Source of the DNA: Enoplolaimus lenunculus
Taxonomy: Eukaryota > Nematoda > Enoplea > Enoplida > Thoracostomopsidae
Assembly (NCBI GenBank): GCA_030248215.1
Contig: JASANG010002567.1
Span: forward strand, 186,001-250,000
Reading direction: 5' to 3'
DNA length: 64,000 bases
Both the position numbers and the translations under genes were made by a program. Within the stretch, counting starts at the first letter, position 1. Every line of letters begins with the position of its first letter. The notes beneath the pieces were generated by a model that searched no databases, was not told the DNA's origin, and saw only the letters and a program-made list of their open reading frames with translations. Positions 44,501-54,960 of the stretch are shown here, in pieces.

Positions 44501-47188
44501 GTCGCCGGGCGAGCGTTTATGCCTTCGGTCCGCAGCGCAAGTAGGCCTGTTAATTTTCAAGCCGGTGATGATAGGGCAAACTTGTTCCTTGGACTCTCGG
44601 CGATGCATACCGTTTTTGTTAGGGAACACAATCGGTTAGTACAAGAGTTAAGGGTGCTAAACCCACGCTGGAACGGCGAACGATTGTTCCAAGAAGCGAG
44701 AAAAATTATTGGTGCTGAAATGCAGATAATTACCTATAAAGAATACTTGCCTGTGTTATTAGGCAATGCTTTTGGTCATGTAGTAGGCGGATACCAGGGC
44801 TATGACGCAAGGATTAATCCTGATGTAGCGAACGTATTTGCAACTGGAGCGTTTCGATTTGGCCACGGCATGGTTACGGAATTTTTCCGCCGGAAGGCCG
44901 CAGACGGAACCGATATGGCTGGTTATCGATTTTTAGAGGGTGTATTTCAATCGTCGAAGCTACTCAACGAAGGCGGGATCGATCCAATTATTATCGGACT
45001 GTTGAGCAGTCCGGCAAAACGGCCTCATCGAATTACAACTTCAATGACAGAACGGCTGTTTGGCAATGTGGACTTGGCTGCGGTCAATATTGAGCGAGGC
45101 CGAGAACATGGCTTGCCTTCTTATAATGATTGGCGTGAATTTTGTAATATGCGTCGTGCGACTACGTTTGACGATTTGGCTGGTGAAATGAGCGATAATG
45201 GTGTGCGAGAGAATTTATCGAACGAATACGAAAGTCCAGGTAAAATCGTGTTTTGTCTGGTTCAGTTTGTATGCAAAAAAAGCTTAAACCCTTTTCTGCA
45301 TCGCATTCAGTGAGAAATTTATGGATCTGCCACAGCACATTTTATGAAACGACACACTGAACAAATATGAAATAGTTCGCACGACCCAGAGCATAAAACT
45401 GTTATTGTTTGAATGCAACAGTTGATATTTTTTATTACCCGAAAAATCTGATCATGCCCAAATTTTTAAAACTACTAAAGAGACTCAAATCCCATTGGTT
45501 CGTGCTGATATGAATTTGACAGTTTTTATTACTTTTTTAGACCAGGTCGATTTATATGTTGGCCAATTGCTAGAAGATCCTGTATCCGGTGGTATGGTGG
45601 GACCGACTGTGACATGCTTGCTTGGTGAACAATTTAAACGCCTCAGAGACGGCGACAGGTATGTTATTTTGATTTTAAAATAAATTAATTGCATTGCGAA
45701 AACTTGCAATTCTTAAATACTCGGTAGTAATTCAATATTGACCGTTTAAAGAATTAGGTAATTCATTAATTTATGCAAACAGGATTGGCTTCTAAAAAGC
45801 TATATGCGTGTCCTTGTGCTGCATTAATCTTAGTATTCGTCCCAATCCATTATAGCGTTAAATAGCACTTGTATGTATGAAACCCTGGAACCTGGGCCCA
45901 TATTCTTAAATGTGTGTATAGCACCTATCATTAGTTTGTGACACTAGCGGATCCAGAGGGAGGGCAAGAGGGGGGCGTACGCCCCTCATTAGAAATTTTT
46001 TGCGTTAAGATGGTGAGGTCCGTACGTTACATTTTTTACAATTTCTTCCGCAGTATTTTTTTGTGTTAAAATGGTAATTACAATTTTTCGCCCTCAGAAA
46101 TTTTTTTGGCGATGATAAGGTCCTTACATTACAATTTTTGAGTTTCATAACATTTGCCAGCCCGCCGTCCCACCGCCGTCCAAGACTTTTGCATCCGCCT
46201 TTGGTTGATGATAGTTTTTGAACTTTTGTAACTTTCAAACCAATGAATGATGAGCTACAAAATTCAATGTGTTTGTCACATTTGATCAGCCCTACTACGT
46301 CTGTGCGAATTTTAACATTCGCAACCGTAGGAATTGGTCAGTTTAAAACAATATAGCTAACAGGTGATTGATGCTATACGCGTTTGAGAATATGAGCCAT
46401 GATTCTAAGCGTAGACCAATGCGAGAATTAAAGCTTGAACAGCCTAAGCCTAAAGCTAATTCCCTAGAAGTTACAGTAAAAGTTGATTTTTGTTCACGAT
46501 CGAAGCGAGCGGCCAGGTTGACTCAATTTTATTTGAATTTTGCGTGCTTTCGTGAAAGTGATTTGTTCAGAGAACATTGCCAGCGAAGCTATCTGTAAGC
46601 TAGACGTAATGTTACTAAATTCCTTTGCAACAGTTGCAAAACGTTTCTTGCTTGAAGGGTTAGGCGACCGTCTAGATAACCCAGAACCATCATCCTGACT
46701 ACGTGCCCGATTAGGCAAAAAATTTAAGCCAAACCTAAGCCTTTTTTTCGACTACAGTTTTTTATCATGCTGGCTGTACCAATTTTCGTGTATTTTGGCT
46801 CAAAATATACCTTGCAATACATTGCAAAACAAACTCTTACTCAAAACCCTAAACATAAATCAAAGTCTAAGCCTAAACCAAAGCATAAACGCAAACCTAA
46901 GTGTAAATCGAAAGTTTAAGCCTAAGCCGAAACCAAACCGTATATAATCGCATTTCGAATTATGTCAAAAAATAGGTTTTAATTTCCAGATTTTGGTACC
47001 AAAACCCAGGCATATTCACCACAGACCAGCTTGCTCAACTTGAACAAGTCAGTCTTGGTCGAATTTTATGCGATAACGGAGACGATATCACACGAGCACC
47101 AGAAGACGCGTTTCAAATGAAAAATCCACACGATTTTACCCCGTGCGACCGATTACGAAGTATGGATTTGTCACCGTGGCAAGAGTGA
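38541..47188 (+). CDS. Secreted ShKT plus animal haem peroxidase, eight exons
   Basis: Exons are 38541-38607, 38975-39088, 39622-39835, 42480-42649, 43370-43609, 44040-45239, 45541-45658 and 46990-47188; phases match and give 773 residues. A signal peptide comes first (TLLLLGCAISIVN). A six-cysteine ShKT domain follows (about 25-60, WMNESCRKSCDVC), then a linker with 19 consecutive Asn (82-100), then the peroxidase domain (about 190-755). Visible functional residues are distal Gln306 and His310 (WGQFISHDI), the calcium loop TAFIDASHVYGSS, Arg463-Glu464 in VREHNRL, proximal His544 (FRFGHGM) and the NIERGREHGLPSYNDW motif. Ser309 sits where peroxidasin and myeloperoxidase have the haem-linking Asp. 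Nematode ShKT peroxidases act in cuticle crosslinking or defence; a similar extracellular role is inferred. The donor of exon 2 (GTAATA) and the acceptor at 44040 are weaker choices, made for frame and homology. Exon 6 alone holds most of the catalytic domain. Confidence 0.93.
38711..38872. mobile_element. Family M element in peroxidase intron 1
   Basis: It begins GCCCGATTCACATGTGCAAG and ends GCAACTGCGTTCACAGGAGC. Between them TGCAAGTTGCA and GCACGTGCAAG words face each other as inverted pairs. Confidence 0.45.
39127..39290 (+). mobile_element. Family A relic (GGCCGG subtype)
   Basis: ATGTATAGAACACGGCCGGC and two CCTAAGCC arrays are present in peroxidase intron 2. The right end is decayed (GCCCTGGTTATATTCAGG). 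Confidence 0.5.
39682..39744 (+). repeat. Asn-coding AAC/AAT trinucleotide run in the peroxidase linker
   Basis: An AAC/AAT run encodes 19 consecutive Asn between the ShKT domain and the catalytic domain, followed by a Ser/Thr/Asn-rich stretch. The first seven codons are all AAC and the rest mostly AAT, which suggests replication slippage with later third-base change. Length variation between individuals is likely. Confidence 0.85.
40188..40399 (-). mobile_element. Family A element in peroxidase intron 3
   Basis: The ends GGCCCATGTAAACATCAG and TGTTCTTTACATTGGCT with inner GTGGCGGAACG; two TTAGGC arrays. The duplication is decayed. Confidence 0.7.
40717..40883 (+). mobile_element. Family A element, single hexamer array
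   Basis: The ends GGTCCAACGTAAAGAACACG and GATATTTACATGGGCC enclose one CCTAAG array instead of two, so this copy lost or never had the second. Confidence 0.7.
41079..41288. mobile_element. Family O foldback element, TA duplication
   Basis: The ends CACTGCAAAAAATGGTGAGT and ACTCACCATTTTTTGCAGTG are inverted and flanked by TA. The two halves are near-complete inverted copies of each other, rich in GAGTCAA and TTGACTC. TA flanks are as in Tc1/mariner-type elements. Confidence 0.85.
41762..41961. mobile_element. Family O foldback element
   Basis: Same ends and arms as the 41079 copy, 470 bp further on in the same intron. The right flank is TA and the left is CA. Confidence 0.83.
42341..42459. 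repeat. 29-bp tandem repeat at the end of peroxidase intron 3
   Basis: About four copies of an AT-only-like unit containing TTTATACATGTATATATG have a spacing of 29 bases (42343, 42372, 42401, 42430). The array ends about 20 bases before the exon 4 acceptor. Confidence 0.9.
42984..43224. mobile_element. Family H element in peroxidase intron 4
   Basis: The ends GGCTGGGTTTCTGAAAGCC and GATTTCAGAAACCCAGCC are inverted, with CACTTAAGTG inside the left arm. Confidence 0.75.
43643..43830 (+). mobile_element. Family A element in peroxidase intron 5
   Basis: The left end GGCCAATGTATAGACCAGG, two CCTAAGCC arrays and a right end GCCTGATCTTTATATGG. It starts about 30 bases after the exon 5 donor. Confidence 0.65.
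43857..44013. mobile_element. Family O relic next to peroxidase exon 6
   Basis: The right arm is intact (GAGAGAGTCAATTTGACTCA then CCATTTTTTGCAG). The left arm is truncated. It ends 27 bases before exon 6 and supplies a strong-looking decoy acceptor. Confidence 0.65.
45896..46399. mobile_element. Family D element carrying a J insertion
   Basis: The left end GGGCCCATATTCTTAAATGT and the right end ACGCGTTTGAGAATATGAGC then C are inverted. A J element separates them. It lies in peroxidase intron 7. Confidence 0.65.
45950..46206 (+). mobile_element. Family J element nested in D
   Basis: The ends CACTAGCGGATCCAGAGG and TTTTGCATCCGCCTTTG enclose GGTCCGTACGTTACA and GGTCCTTACATTACA units. Flanks GTTTGTGA and GTTGATGA match at 6 of 8. 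Confidence 0.55.
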
Positions 47189-47538
47189 GCAGCACTGACG
47201 ATGCCCATGTGCGTCGCCACGTGAGTCTCCGTCTCAGGTCTCAATGCCCTCCCCCCTAAACCGATTTACATTTTCCGACCCCCAGGTCATAGTTTGCCAT
47301 TTCACCAGTGTCAACCAGTCATTTGCGTCCCCCCAGACGTTTAAATTAACTTCTGAGTGTCATCTATTCATCTGCTATTTCATCTTGGCTTATGTCCGAG
47401 GTTTTGGAGGTCGATCCAAATAGCGAACTGTCAGCATTATGTTTTTGGTTGTGGTAAAACGGGAACCGCGAGTAGTTGGACAAAATGGTTTATGACAAAC
47501 ATTTCAGGGTATTTTAATATTGACAATTGGATTAATAA

Positions 47539-47626
47539 TTAATCTTAGGCCACGGCAGAGATAATCTTAGGCCGAGGCAGAGATAATCTTAGGCCGAGGC
47601 AGAGATAATCTTAAGCCGTGGCAGAG
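47539..47626. repeat. Four copies of a 22-bp repeat containing CTTAGGC
   Basis: The unit ATAATCTTAGGCCGAGGCAG then AG repeats four times, 350 bp after the peroxidase stop. Each unit carries one CTTAGGC or a one-base variant. Confidence 0.9.
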
Positions 47627-47727
47627 AAACGTTGGGCTGTTACTAAATGTTTAGTCTTTTACTACGCTGCAATTTTGGACATTTTCTCCAGTACCTAACG
47701 GCAACGCAGTGTCCTGCCCGCGTTTTC

Positions 47728-47815
47728 GTCCATATTCTTAAATATGTGTAGCACTTATCACCATCGTATATCGCTTTCTAATGACAGATGCTATACGCAT
47801 TTGAGATTATGGGCT
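47728..47815. mobile_element. Short family D copy
   Basis: Only about 88 bp: the left end CATATTCTTAAATATGTGTA and the right end TACGCATTTGAGATTATGGG lie almost back to back, so most of the interior is deleted. Confidence 0.6.
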
Positions 47816-48508
47816 TTAGAAAAGATGTCAGACATTAAAATTCACTTGATTTCATTGGGTTATGACATCTCTGTACTTACGTCCGAACTCACCAGTAAAA
47901 TTTCAAAGTTCTACTGCCGACAGTCGGAAAACATTGCTTCAACATCATTGGAAACGCTGGAGAAATGATCGCTGTAAAAACAAGTGGTACATAGGCTCGA
48001 AGCCAGCATAACATGCCAGCGGGGGTTCATTCATTTTAACGAGGGGTGTGCGTACAATTCAGATAACTTACAAGAAAGGATGAAACTTTTCTACAACGGA
48101 TAAATGGTTTCTGAGAGACGCCAAACCCTGCTGACCTTCTGGCTACCGGTTCGATCGTGGTATCTATATGAGTAGATATAACTCTGTAACGAAATGAGAT
48201 CTATTATCTGTGATAAGCTTTCACTAACCATATATATGTCGTGTTCTGAACACCTATTTGCCAGAATAAAATTACGTAGAGTTGTTCGTAACTGTATCAT
48301 TGTTGCTCTATAGGCCAGTTCCAAACGCTACTATAACAAAAATAAGCTTTCAACCAATAATATTGCAACAAAACCTTAATTTTTGTTTTGAATCCTCCAA
48401 TAAGCGTTCAGCTTCGTTTTAGAATAGTTTATTCTGGCTAACTTGAACAGCAGTTGACGTTTACGACGGCTGAGTTGTCAAAGATGGCTAATAGTTGTTT
48501 GGGATACT

Positions 48509-48668
48509 CAGGTCCGTAGCCAGTTCACCTTGCTAAGGGGGCTAAAAAATTTTCAGGAGGGGCAATTAAAGGTTTTTAATGATTATCGAGCAAAGTTGAA
48601 AATCTTCTATGGGGCGGCAAAATTTTTCCGGGGCTGAGCCCCCGTGGCCCCTCTTGGCTACGGGCCCG
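48509..48668 (+). mobile_element. Family I hAT-like element, perfect 8-bp duplication
   Basis: A 160-bp element is flanked by GGGATACT (48501-48508 and 48669-48676). The ends CAGGTCCGTAGCCAG and TTGGCTACGGGCCCG are inverted. The interior has AAAATTTTCAGGAGGGGC facing GGCGGCAAAATTTTTCC. Confidence 0.92.
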
Positions 48669-48899
48669 GGGATACTTTTATTACTACGTTGTGTTGTAGA
48701 TTAGCAGACAAAGCTTGCGCTTAAATGCAGCTTAATCCATTAATGATAAGTCAAGAGTATGTTGTAAAAAAAGAATATAGTCACTTTCGCAGAAAGTTCT
48801 ATAGCGTACCGTAGTGGCTTATTCTACATTATAACAAACACTTGATATGCAGAGATGGACGTACACCGCCCCACAAGGTTAATGCTACAGCTTATTGTT

Positions 48900-49110
48900 T
48901 ATGGGAGAATAAGCATTTTCCTAATCCTAAGCCTGAGTCTAAAACCTAAACCGTAAATGTGGCGAAAATTGTACAAGTGACGGCTTAGACATTAGACTGA
49001 TTGTTACGATAATAGGTTTATACTTTTAAGTTATAGTTTAAAGTGACGCTTGCGCTGATGCTTATGCTTAGACTTAACAGTAGACTTTAGGCTAATGTTG
49101 CGCCGCTTAT
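48900..49110. mobile_element. Degenerate hexamer relic
   Basis: CCTAATCCTAAGCCTGAG at the left and ATGCTTAGACTTAACAG at the right are decayed CCTAAG/TTAGGC arrays. Termini are not recognisable. Confidence 0.4.
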
Positions 49111-49115
49111 ATATA

Positions 49116-49226
49116 CACTGTAAAAAATGGTGAGTCAACATTGACTCGCTCCCAAATAGGCTTTTCCTGACTACACAAAATGAGTCAAACTCGACTCCAC
49201 CAGAGTCAAATTCGACTCACTGAGCG
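49116..49226. mobile_element. Family O left half
   Basis: CACTGTAAAAAATGGTGAGT after TA, then GAGTCAAACTCGACTCC. The right half is missing. Confidence 0.6.
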
Positions 49227-49446
49227 ATAGTTCGTTAAAGTTAATGACGTTTTTTGTCTACTTGTGGCCATTTACTGTGTCCGTCTCTGATTTTATTTAT
49301 CAGCTTCATTGCTCGCCCGTCATTATATGCCTGAATTTTGTACATATTGCTGCTATATGCTAGAAAACTTGCTTGCAACATTTATAATTGTATTTTTGAC
49401 TATTTTATTTGATCTTTCATTGGTCCGAATTGGTTTCTAAAAGCAA

Positions 49447-49619
49447 GGCCGATGTTACTTTAAGAGGCGTCCACGTTTCTGATGGGTCTATGCGAAAGAG
49501 TACGTTTAGATTCTAGATTACATTTTTTTGCTTAGGCTTAGGCTTAGGAACACTTTTTAAAACGCTTAGGCTTAGGAGTACGCTAAACCTACTGTTACGC
49601 CCCTAAAAGTAACATTGTC
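49447..49619 (-). mobile_element. Family B element inside a local duplication
   Basis: The ends GGCCGATGTTACTTTAAGAG and AAAGTAACATTGTCC enclose TTAGGC arrays. The 33-base sequence just before it (49411-49444, GGTCCGAATTGGTTTCTAAA) recurs just after it (49621-49653). Confidence 0.75.
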
Positions 49620-49929
49620 CGATCTTTTACTGGTCCGAATTGTTTTCTAAAAGAAAACATTTGAAAAAATATAGTCTGCAAAGCGTTTTCCAATTTAAAT
49701 ATTTAGAGTTTGGTTTGACCTGAAAAGTATGCAAAATTTACACAAGCTATTTTAACAGTTATTGGATCATTCTGTATGTTGGCAATAGCTAAGTGTATAA
49801 AAATGCGATATGCCTAAAGCTAATACACCCGTCTCTTCCTAATTCAACATTAGCTTATAGAAAATTTAGAGACGGAATCAGAAACTTAAATTGGACGGCC
49901 AAACCCATATGCATATTACGTATTTAGTA

Positions 49930-50014
49930 CACTGCAAAAAATGGTGAGTCAAATTGACTCTCTCCGAAATATGCACTAAAGGACTACACAAACTGAGTCA
50001 AATTTGACTCCGCC
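49930..50014. mobile_element. Family O left half
   Basis: CACTGCAAAAAATGGTGAGT after TA, then CTCTCCGAAATATGC and GAGTCAAATTTGACTCC. The right half is missing. Confidence 0.6.
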
Positions 50015-52026
50015 AGATTTCAGCTTATTATGTTTAGTATATTATGCTATATCAAACTGCCAATGTTTTGTCATAACGTTGCCGCTATCGGTCAGCGTGC
50101 AATCGAAAGCCTGTATCCGGCTCGAATCCGGCAAAAAATAGACCTTCGGCTCCACCGAAGTTTTTGATGAGTTCCCAGCCATCGGTCGTGAATTATTTTT
50201 GTATAATTTTGTAAACCTTATTCCGTGCAATGATTTTGCTTTTTTACAATCACGCCAATTTTAAATTTTTACTGCCAAAGATTTTTATTCAAAATGCACG
50301 TCAAAAATCATAACTCTTGCAGCAGTTAACTGAAGTTTCAACATATTTAGCTGGTTTAATTTCTGTCATAGTGTATATCTTGTGTGGATATATTTTGAGT
50401 CTAATCTTGAATTTATGCTAATTGGACATATTTTTAAATTAAAATTTGACAGACAAATGTGTCAATAAAGTATATGATTTCGAAACATAACGTTTTCAAA
50501 CAGAATATTGTTTTTTACAGATGAATTTTCATAGTGAAAAATGCATGTTTATTTCCAATTTTTAGAGTCTCATGCATAATCTAGAGCACCGCCCAGTATC
50601 AGCGATGGGCGGTCTCGGTTAAATACTGAGACATGATTACCGGGACGAGATAAAAAAAGTGTCAATCTCGGTCCATTTCAGGTCATCACCGAAAAAAATT
50701 AATTTTTCAACATACAATATTTCTAATGCTGTTTTTGTATAGTTTTTTCCAGAATATCTTCTCATAATTAACACTGCGTGACTATGAATATCAATAGTTT
50801 CACAGAGAAATAACACAGGAATTTTGAAGCGGAATATTGTTCTAGATTTCAAAAATTTCTAACCATAATACTACTAAAATTAATTTTGTAAAAATAAGAC
50901 CTGTATATATGCGTTGATTTGCTATGTTGCTTACACTTGTGTGCTCATCAAACAGGGAGCTTCTATGCTAATATGCCAATGCTTAACTGCTCTTAACGAT
51001 TTGCTTGTTTGACTGATTTTGATAGACAATGAGGAATTGAAATAAACGTCGTGTTTAACACCAATGTTTTCGTTTTACAATGCAATCGACCCTTTCGTGA
51101 ATGAACATTCTAAGCTTATTTTAGACAGAATTTCAAGCTGATTTTTGACCTAGCAACTCTGTTACAGAAGGCCCTTTTCATCACTGCACTTAGGCAGTGA
51201 TATCAGGGTAAACCTTTGTGGGAAACATTTTAATGCACAGAGTGAAAAAGTTTCGCAAAAAGGAATTAAATGTAAAACATTTGGTAAACTTTCTCAGGAT
51301 ATCAGGGTGTAACCAGAGGTGAAAAAGACTGCTGGAAGAGTCGCGAAATTAGGTGTTTTAAACAATGTTTTATTTGGTATTTAGCATAGCGTTGAAAAAA
51401 CTTTGATCTTAGGTTTTTATCTTTAACATATTCATACAATTTGTTCTCAAACCTGTGAGTCGGGCGTCGATTTACTGCCGGAGCCGGACCTCCAGCTGAA
51501 CCCTGCAATATATCGTACGCTCGGGTTCTAAAGTTTTGACACGAGCGCCAACACACCTTACTACTTGTTTAACCAAACAACAATATTTAATTTCAACAAA
51601 ACATAATCCTATCTAGTAAAATCTTGCCCTGCAAAATACAGTGACTTCAAACTTTGGATAAGTAACTGAATTTTATAGACGCTCAGTCCGAATTTATAAA
51701 TACAATTTACTTATGATACATAAAAAATTAAACATATAGATTAAAACAGAATTAACCTGATCAACTCGGAAACTGAAAACAAATAAATTGACATAAAATT
51801 AAAAACGGATGCTTGATTTTGCAAACGAAATACAGAACCAATGTTACTTTTAAACGAGTACAATTTTATGCCAAATTGCCATGTGATAGTAGTAGGCTTG
51901 GCTTTAGACTAGTTTCCCAGTTGTGTCCACGTATAGTTACATTATACTCGCCGCGCATCACATACAGCCTTAACACATTTTACGAGAACCAATATCAAAA
52001 TACATTGCTTCATTCGCACATAGTAA

Positions 52027-54960
52027 CTAGGACGCTAACACAGCTTCCCGTTTTGCCGCGGTAGGCCGTGGTTTTTCTTCTACAGGTGTAGGCAACTTAT
52101 CAGTTGGAACATCCGGCAACTCAGGCATTTCTTCCTGTTCCTCAGATTCCTGAAAACAATCCGAATAGCCATTTTGCAAGTCGTGTACTTTTGAACACAG
52201 AGTTGAGTTACGATTACAAATTTCAGATGCAATAGAAATTCCCAACGTTGTGCCTATAGCTACATGGTAAAAGCGACGTTAGATCTGTGGAACATCCATA
52301 TCGCAGTAGAAAATTTATCACTACGATTTAACCTTATGGCCAATGTTTCTTTGAGGGGCGTAACAGTAGTATTAGCATATTTCTAAGCCTAACCTCAAGC
52401 GTCAGCTTAAGGATAAACCGATAGCTCAGCCTATGCCTAAGTTTAAGCAAAAAGTCTATATCTTACGCTTACTCTATTATAGTCCTGCGAAAAAACGGTT
52501 CCCCTTCAAGGTAACATGGGCAAAGTCTTGAAATAAGAACCACCAAGATTTGGCAGTATTAACTTATTATACTATGAAATATAGGTGCGCTATATTATAA
52601 GCAAATAATTGACTAAATGTACAATCTATCTTCAATATTATATATAACCCATGCGTAATAGTAAAGACTCCAGTATAAAGTGTAATGAGCGATTTCCAGT
52701 TAGCAGAAAAAACTTAACTCAAAAGTTTCACACAAATTTATTTTAGACAAAAACACAGAATTCAATATTCAGCCTAAAATTTCAAAGTTTTAAAATTAGC
52801 AATCTAGTCTGAATGGCCGGGTTCTAAATAGCATTAGTTGTGGCTTTTTTTCGGCTAAGTTTTAATAACACTATATACGCAGTTTTAGACATAACAACGG
52901 CAACAACACGTTTTGCATCTTTTGTTCCCCTTTAGGGATTGGGCAGCATCTTAGTCGCAGCAACGGATATAATAAAAATGCAGCAAATGCTTTCCAAAGC
53001 GTTTCAACGTTAAATTCGCCAAGTAATCATTTACCTTGATCAAGTCGTCCAACTCGGCTAAAATATCTTCGTTATCTTCTGCAGTTAAACTGCCCGAAAC
53101 AAGTGAGTCAATTTCCTTAAACAAATAATATAACATTTCTTTTTAACTGTAACGAATAACAACACTAAACTATGGAGTAATACAATTGTTTAAAATGTCG
53201 GTGTTGAAATATTGCTACCACTTTGACTAGTACACGTAACAATAAGCATAACGTGGGGGCGTAGCCGCGATGGTGAAAAAAGGGCGTTACGAGCTAATAA
53301 TTAAGCAAAGACTAACCTGTTGATATTCCACGGCCTCTTTTGTTTCATCGAGAATACGCTCAACATCATCAATACTCATCAACCGTTGTAAGTCTTTCAG
53401 GCAATCGTTTCCAAGCGATAAACTGTCCATAACTTCAATTTGCATTTGCGCTTCTTCAATATCACAGATCTGAAACAGACATAGCAATAGACACATCAAA
53501 CCGCATACACAAAAATTATAAATAATCCTTTACGTCTGCATGTCTTCACTTTTTTCCATAATAAAAAAACCCGAGTGGATAATACTGATGTCGAAATCTA
53601 AGCTTAAAATAACGCTTTGCAAAAAAGTTTAGCCTATTTTCAAATTGTTCATCTTAGACTGTCTTGCTCGCCCGTTTTGCTAGTAAGTAATTAACTATGC
53701 GATTGTAAACAATCATGCATAGCATATGCAACTACCATTTTTTCAAGGTTATCCATTTGCCCAGTTGCACGCATAATCAACTGTTCTTTGAATCTTTTCT
53801 TTTTCAACACAAGAAGGGCTTTCCTAAACAATTATTACTTTGCAAGAAAAACAGTAGTTTAAATACATTAGAGTAAATACCTGCTTAATAATTATATAAA
53901 TAGCGTGATTAAGTATGCAAATATTCCAAGTTATGGTGACGTTTAACACCAGGTAGTTGATGTACCAAACTGCTGAACGAGGATTACGCGTGTTACAATA
54001 TAGTCCACTCTTAACCAACGATATATAAAATAAACATACATATCCACGTATGCTTGCCTGTCGCGAGTTGATAAGACCTAACAAAAATTGCCTGCACTTC
54101 ACGAGTATTTTGAGCCTGCATATAATGTATGTCTAAAAAGGTAAAATGTCAAACGCCGAAACTGTCCATCATGTTACAGAATTGGTTTAACTATTAGTCG
54201 GTTTACTCTTTCTTTCCATCTTTGAGCAGCTGCCTGGCAATCGTTTTCTCTTTCTCCAAGCTTTTATCCAGCCGTTTCAAATATTGTTTCATTTTGTCAC
54301 GTTGTTGTTTTAGTTGCTAAAACAAAAAAATTAAATCAATAAGAAAAACACCATACCTATGTAGTAGCACCAACGATTATAATAGTTTTAGCGCAGAGAT
54401 ATGTACCTATGGAATCTGTGGCCGAGTTTTTACTACCGAAACACCTTAGATTGCTGATTGCAATCACAAACACCCAGATAAGCGAAATCACGAGTCAAGA
54501 TTCTGCGTGAAAACCAGGCTCAACTTTTCCAAACTGATTATGTAATAAGATTCAAAATTTTCCCACCAAATGATGCAACTGACAGGACCAATATGTTATG
54601 CTAGAAGCTTCTAATGAAACAAATTATTGTCATAACTAATAAATGGCCCATCCAAGGTGAACCATAAAGAAAGATAATTTTTTCAAACCAAAAAGCAGAT
54701 ACAAAACTTTTATTACCAAACTCCCGGAAAAAAACTTGAATACGAAGATCAAATGAAACTGAAATTGGTGAATGATTGATTTGAATATGAAGCAGCGTGT
54801 GAAAAAATAATTGTGCACGAATGTCATACCCAAATAATACAGCCAACGTTTATAAATGACAAACGCATAGATAAATTAATGCTCATCTTACCAACACTGC
54901 ACGATCTTGCTCGGTTACACGAGATGCTGATTTTTTGGTTTTCGAAAATAAACCACCCAT
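52027..54960 (-). CDS. CHMP6: ESCRT-III subunit CHMP6/Vps20, six exons
   Basis: On the minus strand the exons are 54960-54892, 54316-54207, 53823-53736, 53469-53317, 53115-53035 and 52149-52027. All phases agree and give 207 residues (human CHMP6 has 201). CHMP6 links ESCRT-II to ESCRT-III on endosomes and starts Snf7/CHMP4 polymerisation during multivesicular body sorting. The protein begins MGGLFSKTKKSASRVTEQDR, with the Gly2 needed for N-myristoylation. Helices 1-2 follow (QLKQQRDKMKQYLKRL, ARQLLKDGKKEKALLVLKKK). Next comes the highly conserved LMSIDDVERILDETKEAVEY, and then a C-terminal PELPDVPTDKLP, which matches the Pro-rich MIM2-type motif that binds the Vps4 MIT domain. The end (AVLAS) also resembles the human terminus. 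Nothing is missing or truncated. It lies in the opposite orientation to the three upstream genes. Confidence 0.96.
52336..52519 (+). mobile_element. Hexamer element with B-type left arm, CHMP6 intron 5
   Basis: The left end GGCCAATGTTTCTTTGAGG then GGCGTAACAGTAG and the right end TTCAAGGTAACATGGGC. CCTAAGCC words inside are few and decayed. Confidence 0.6.

Larger units (their letters stand above)
47189..52026. other. Intergenic DNA between the peroxidase and CHMP6 (convergent genes)
   Basis: It contains a 22-bp tandem repeat (47539), a short D copy (47728), family I (48509), hexamer relics (48900-49110), O fragments (49116 and 49930) and B (49447). The stretches 50100-51420 and 51580-52020 show nothing recognisable except short GGAGCC words near 51480. 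Both genes must end their transcripts here; no poly(A) signal is called with confidence. Confidence 0.6.
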
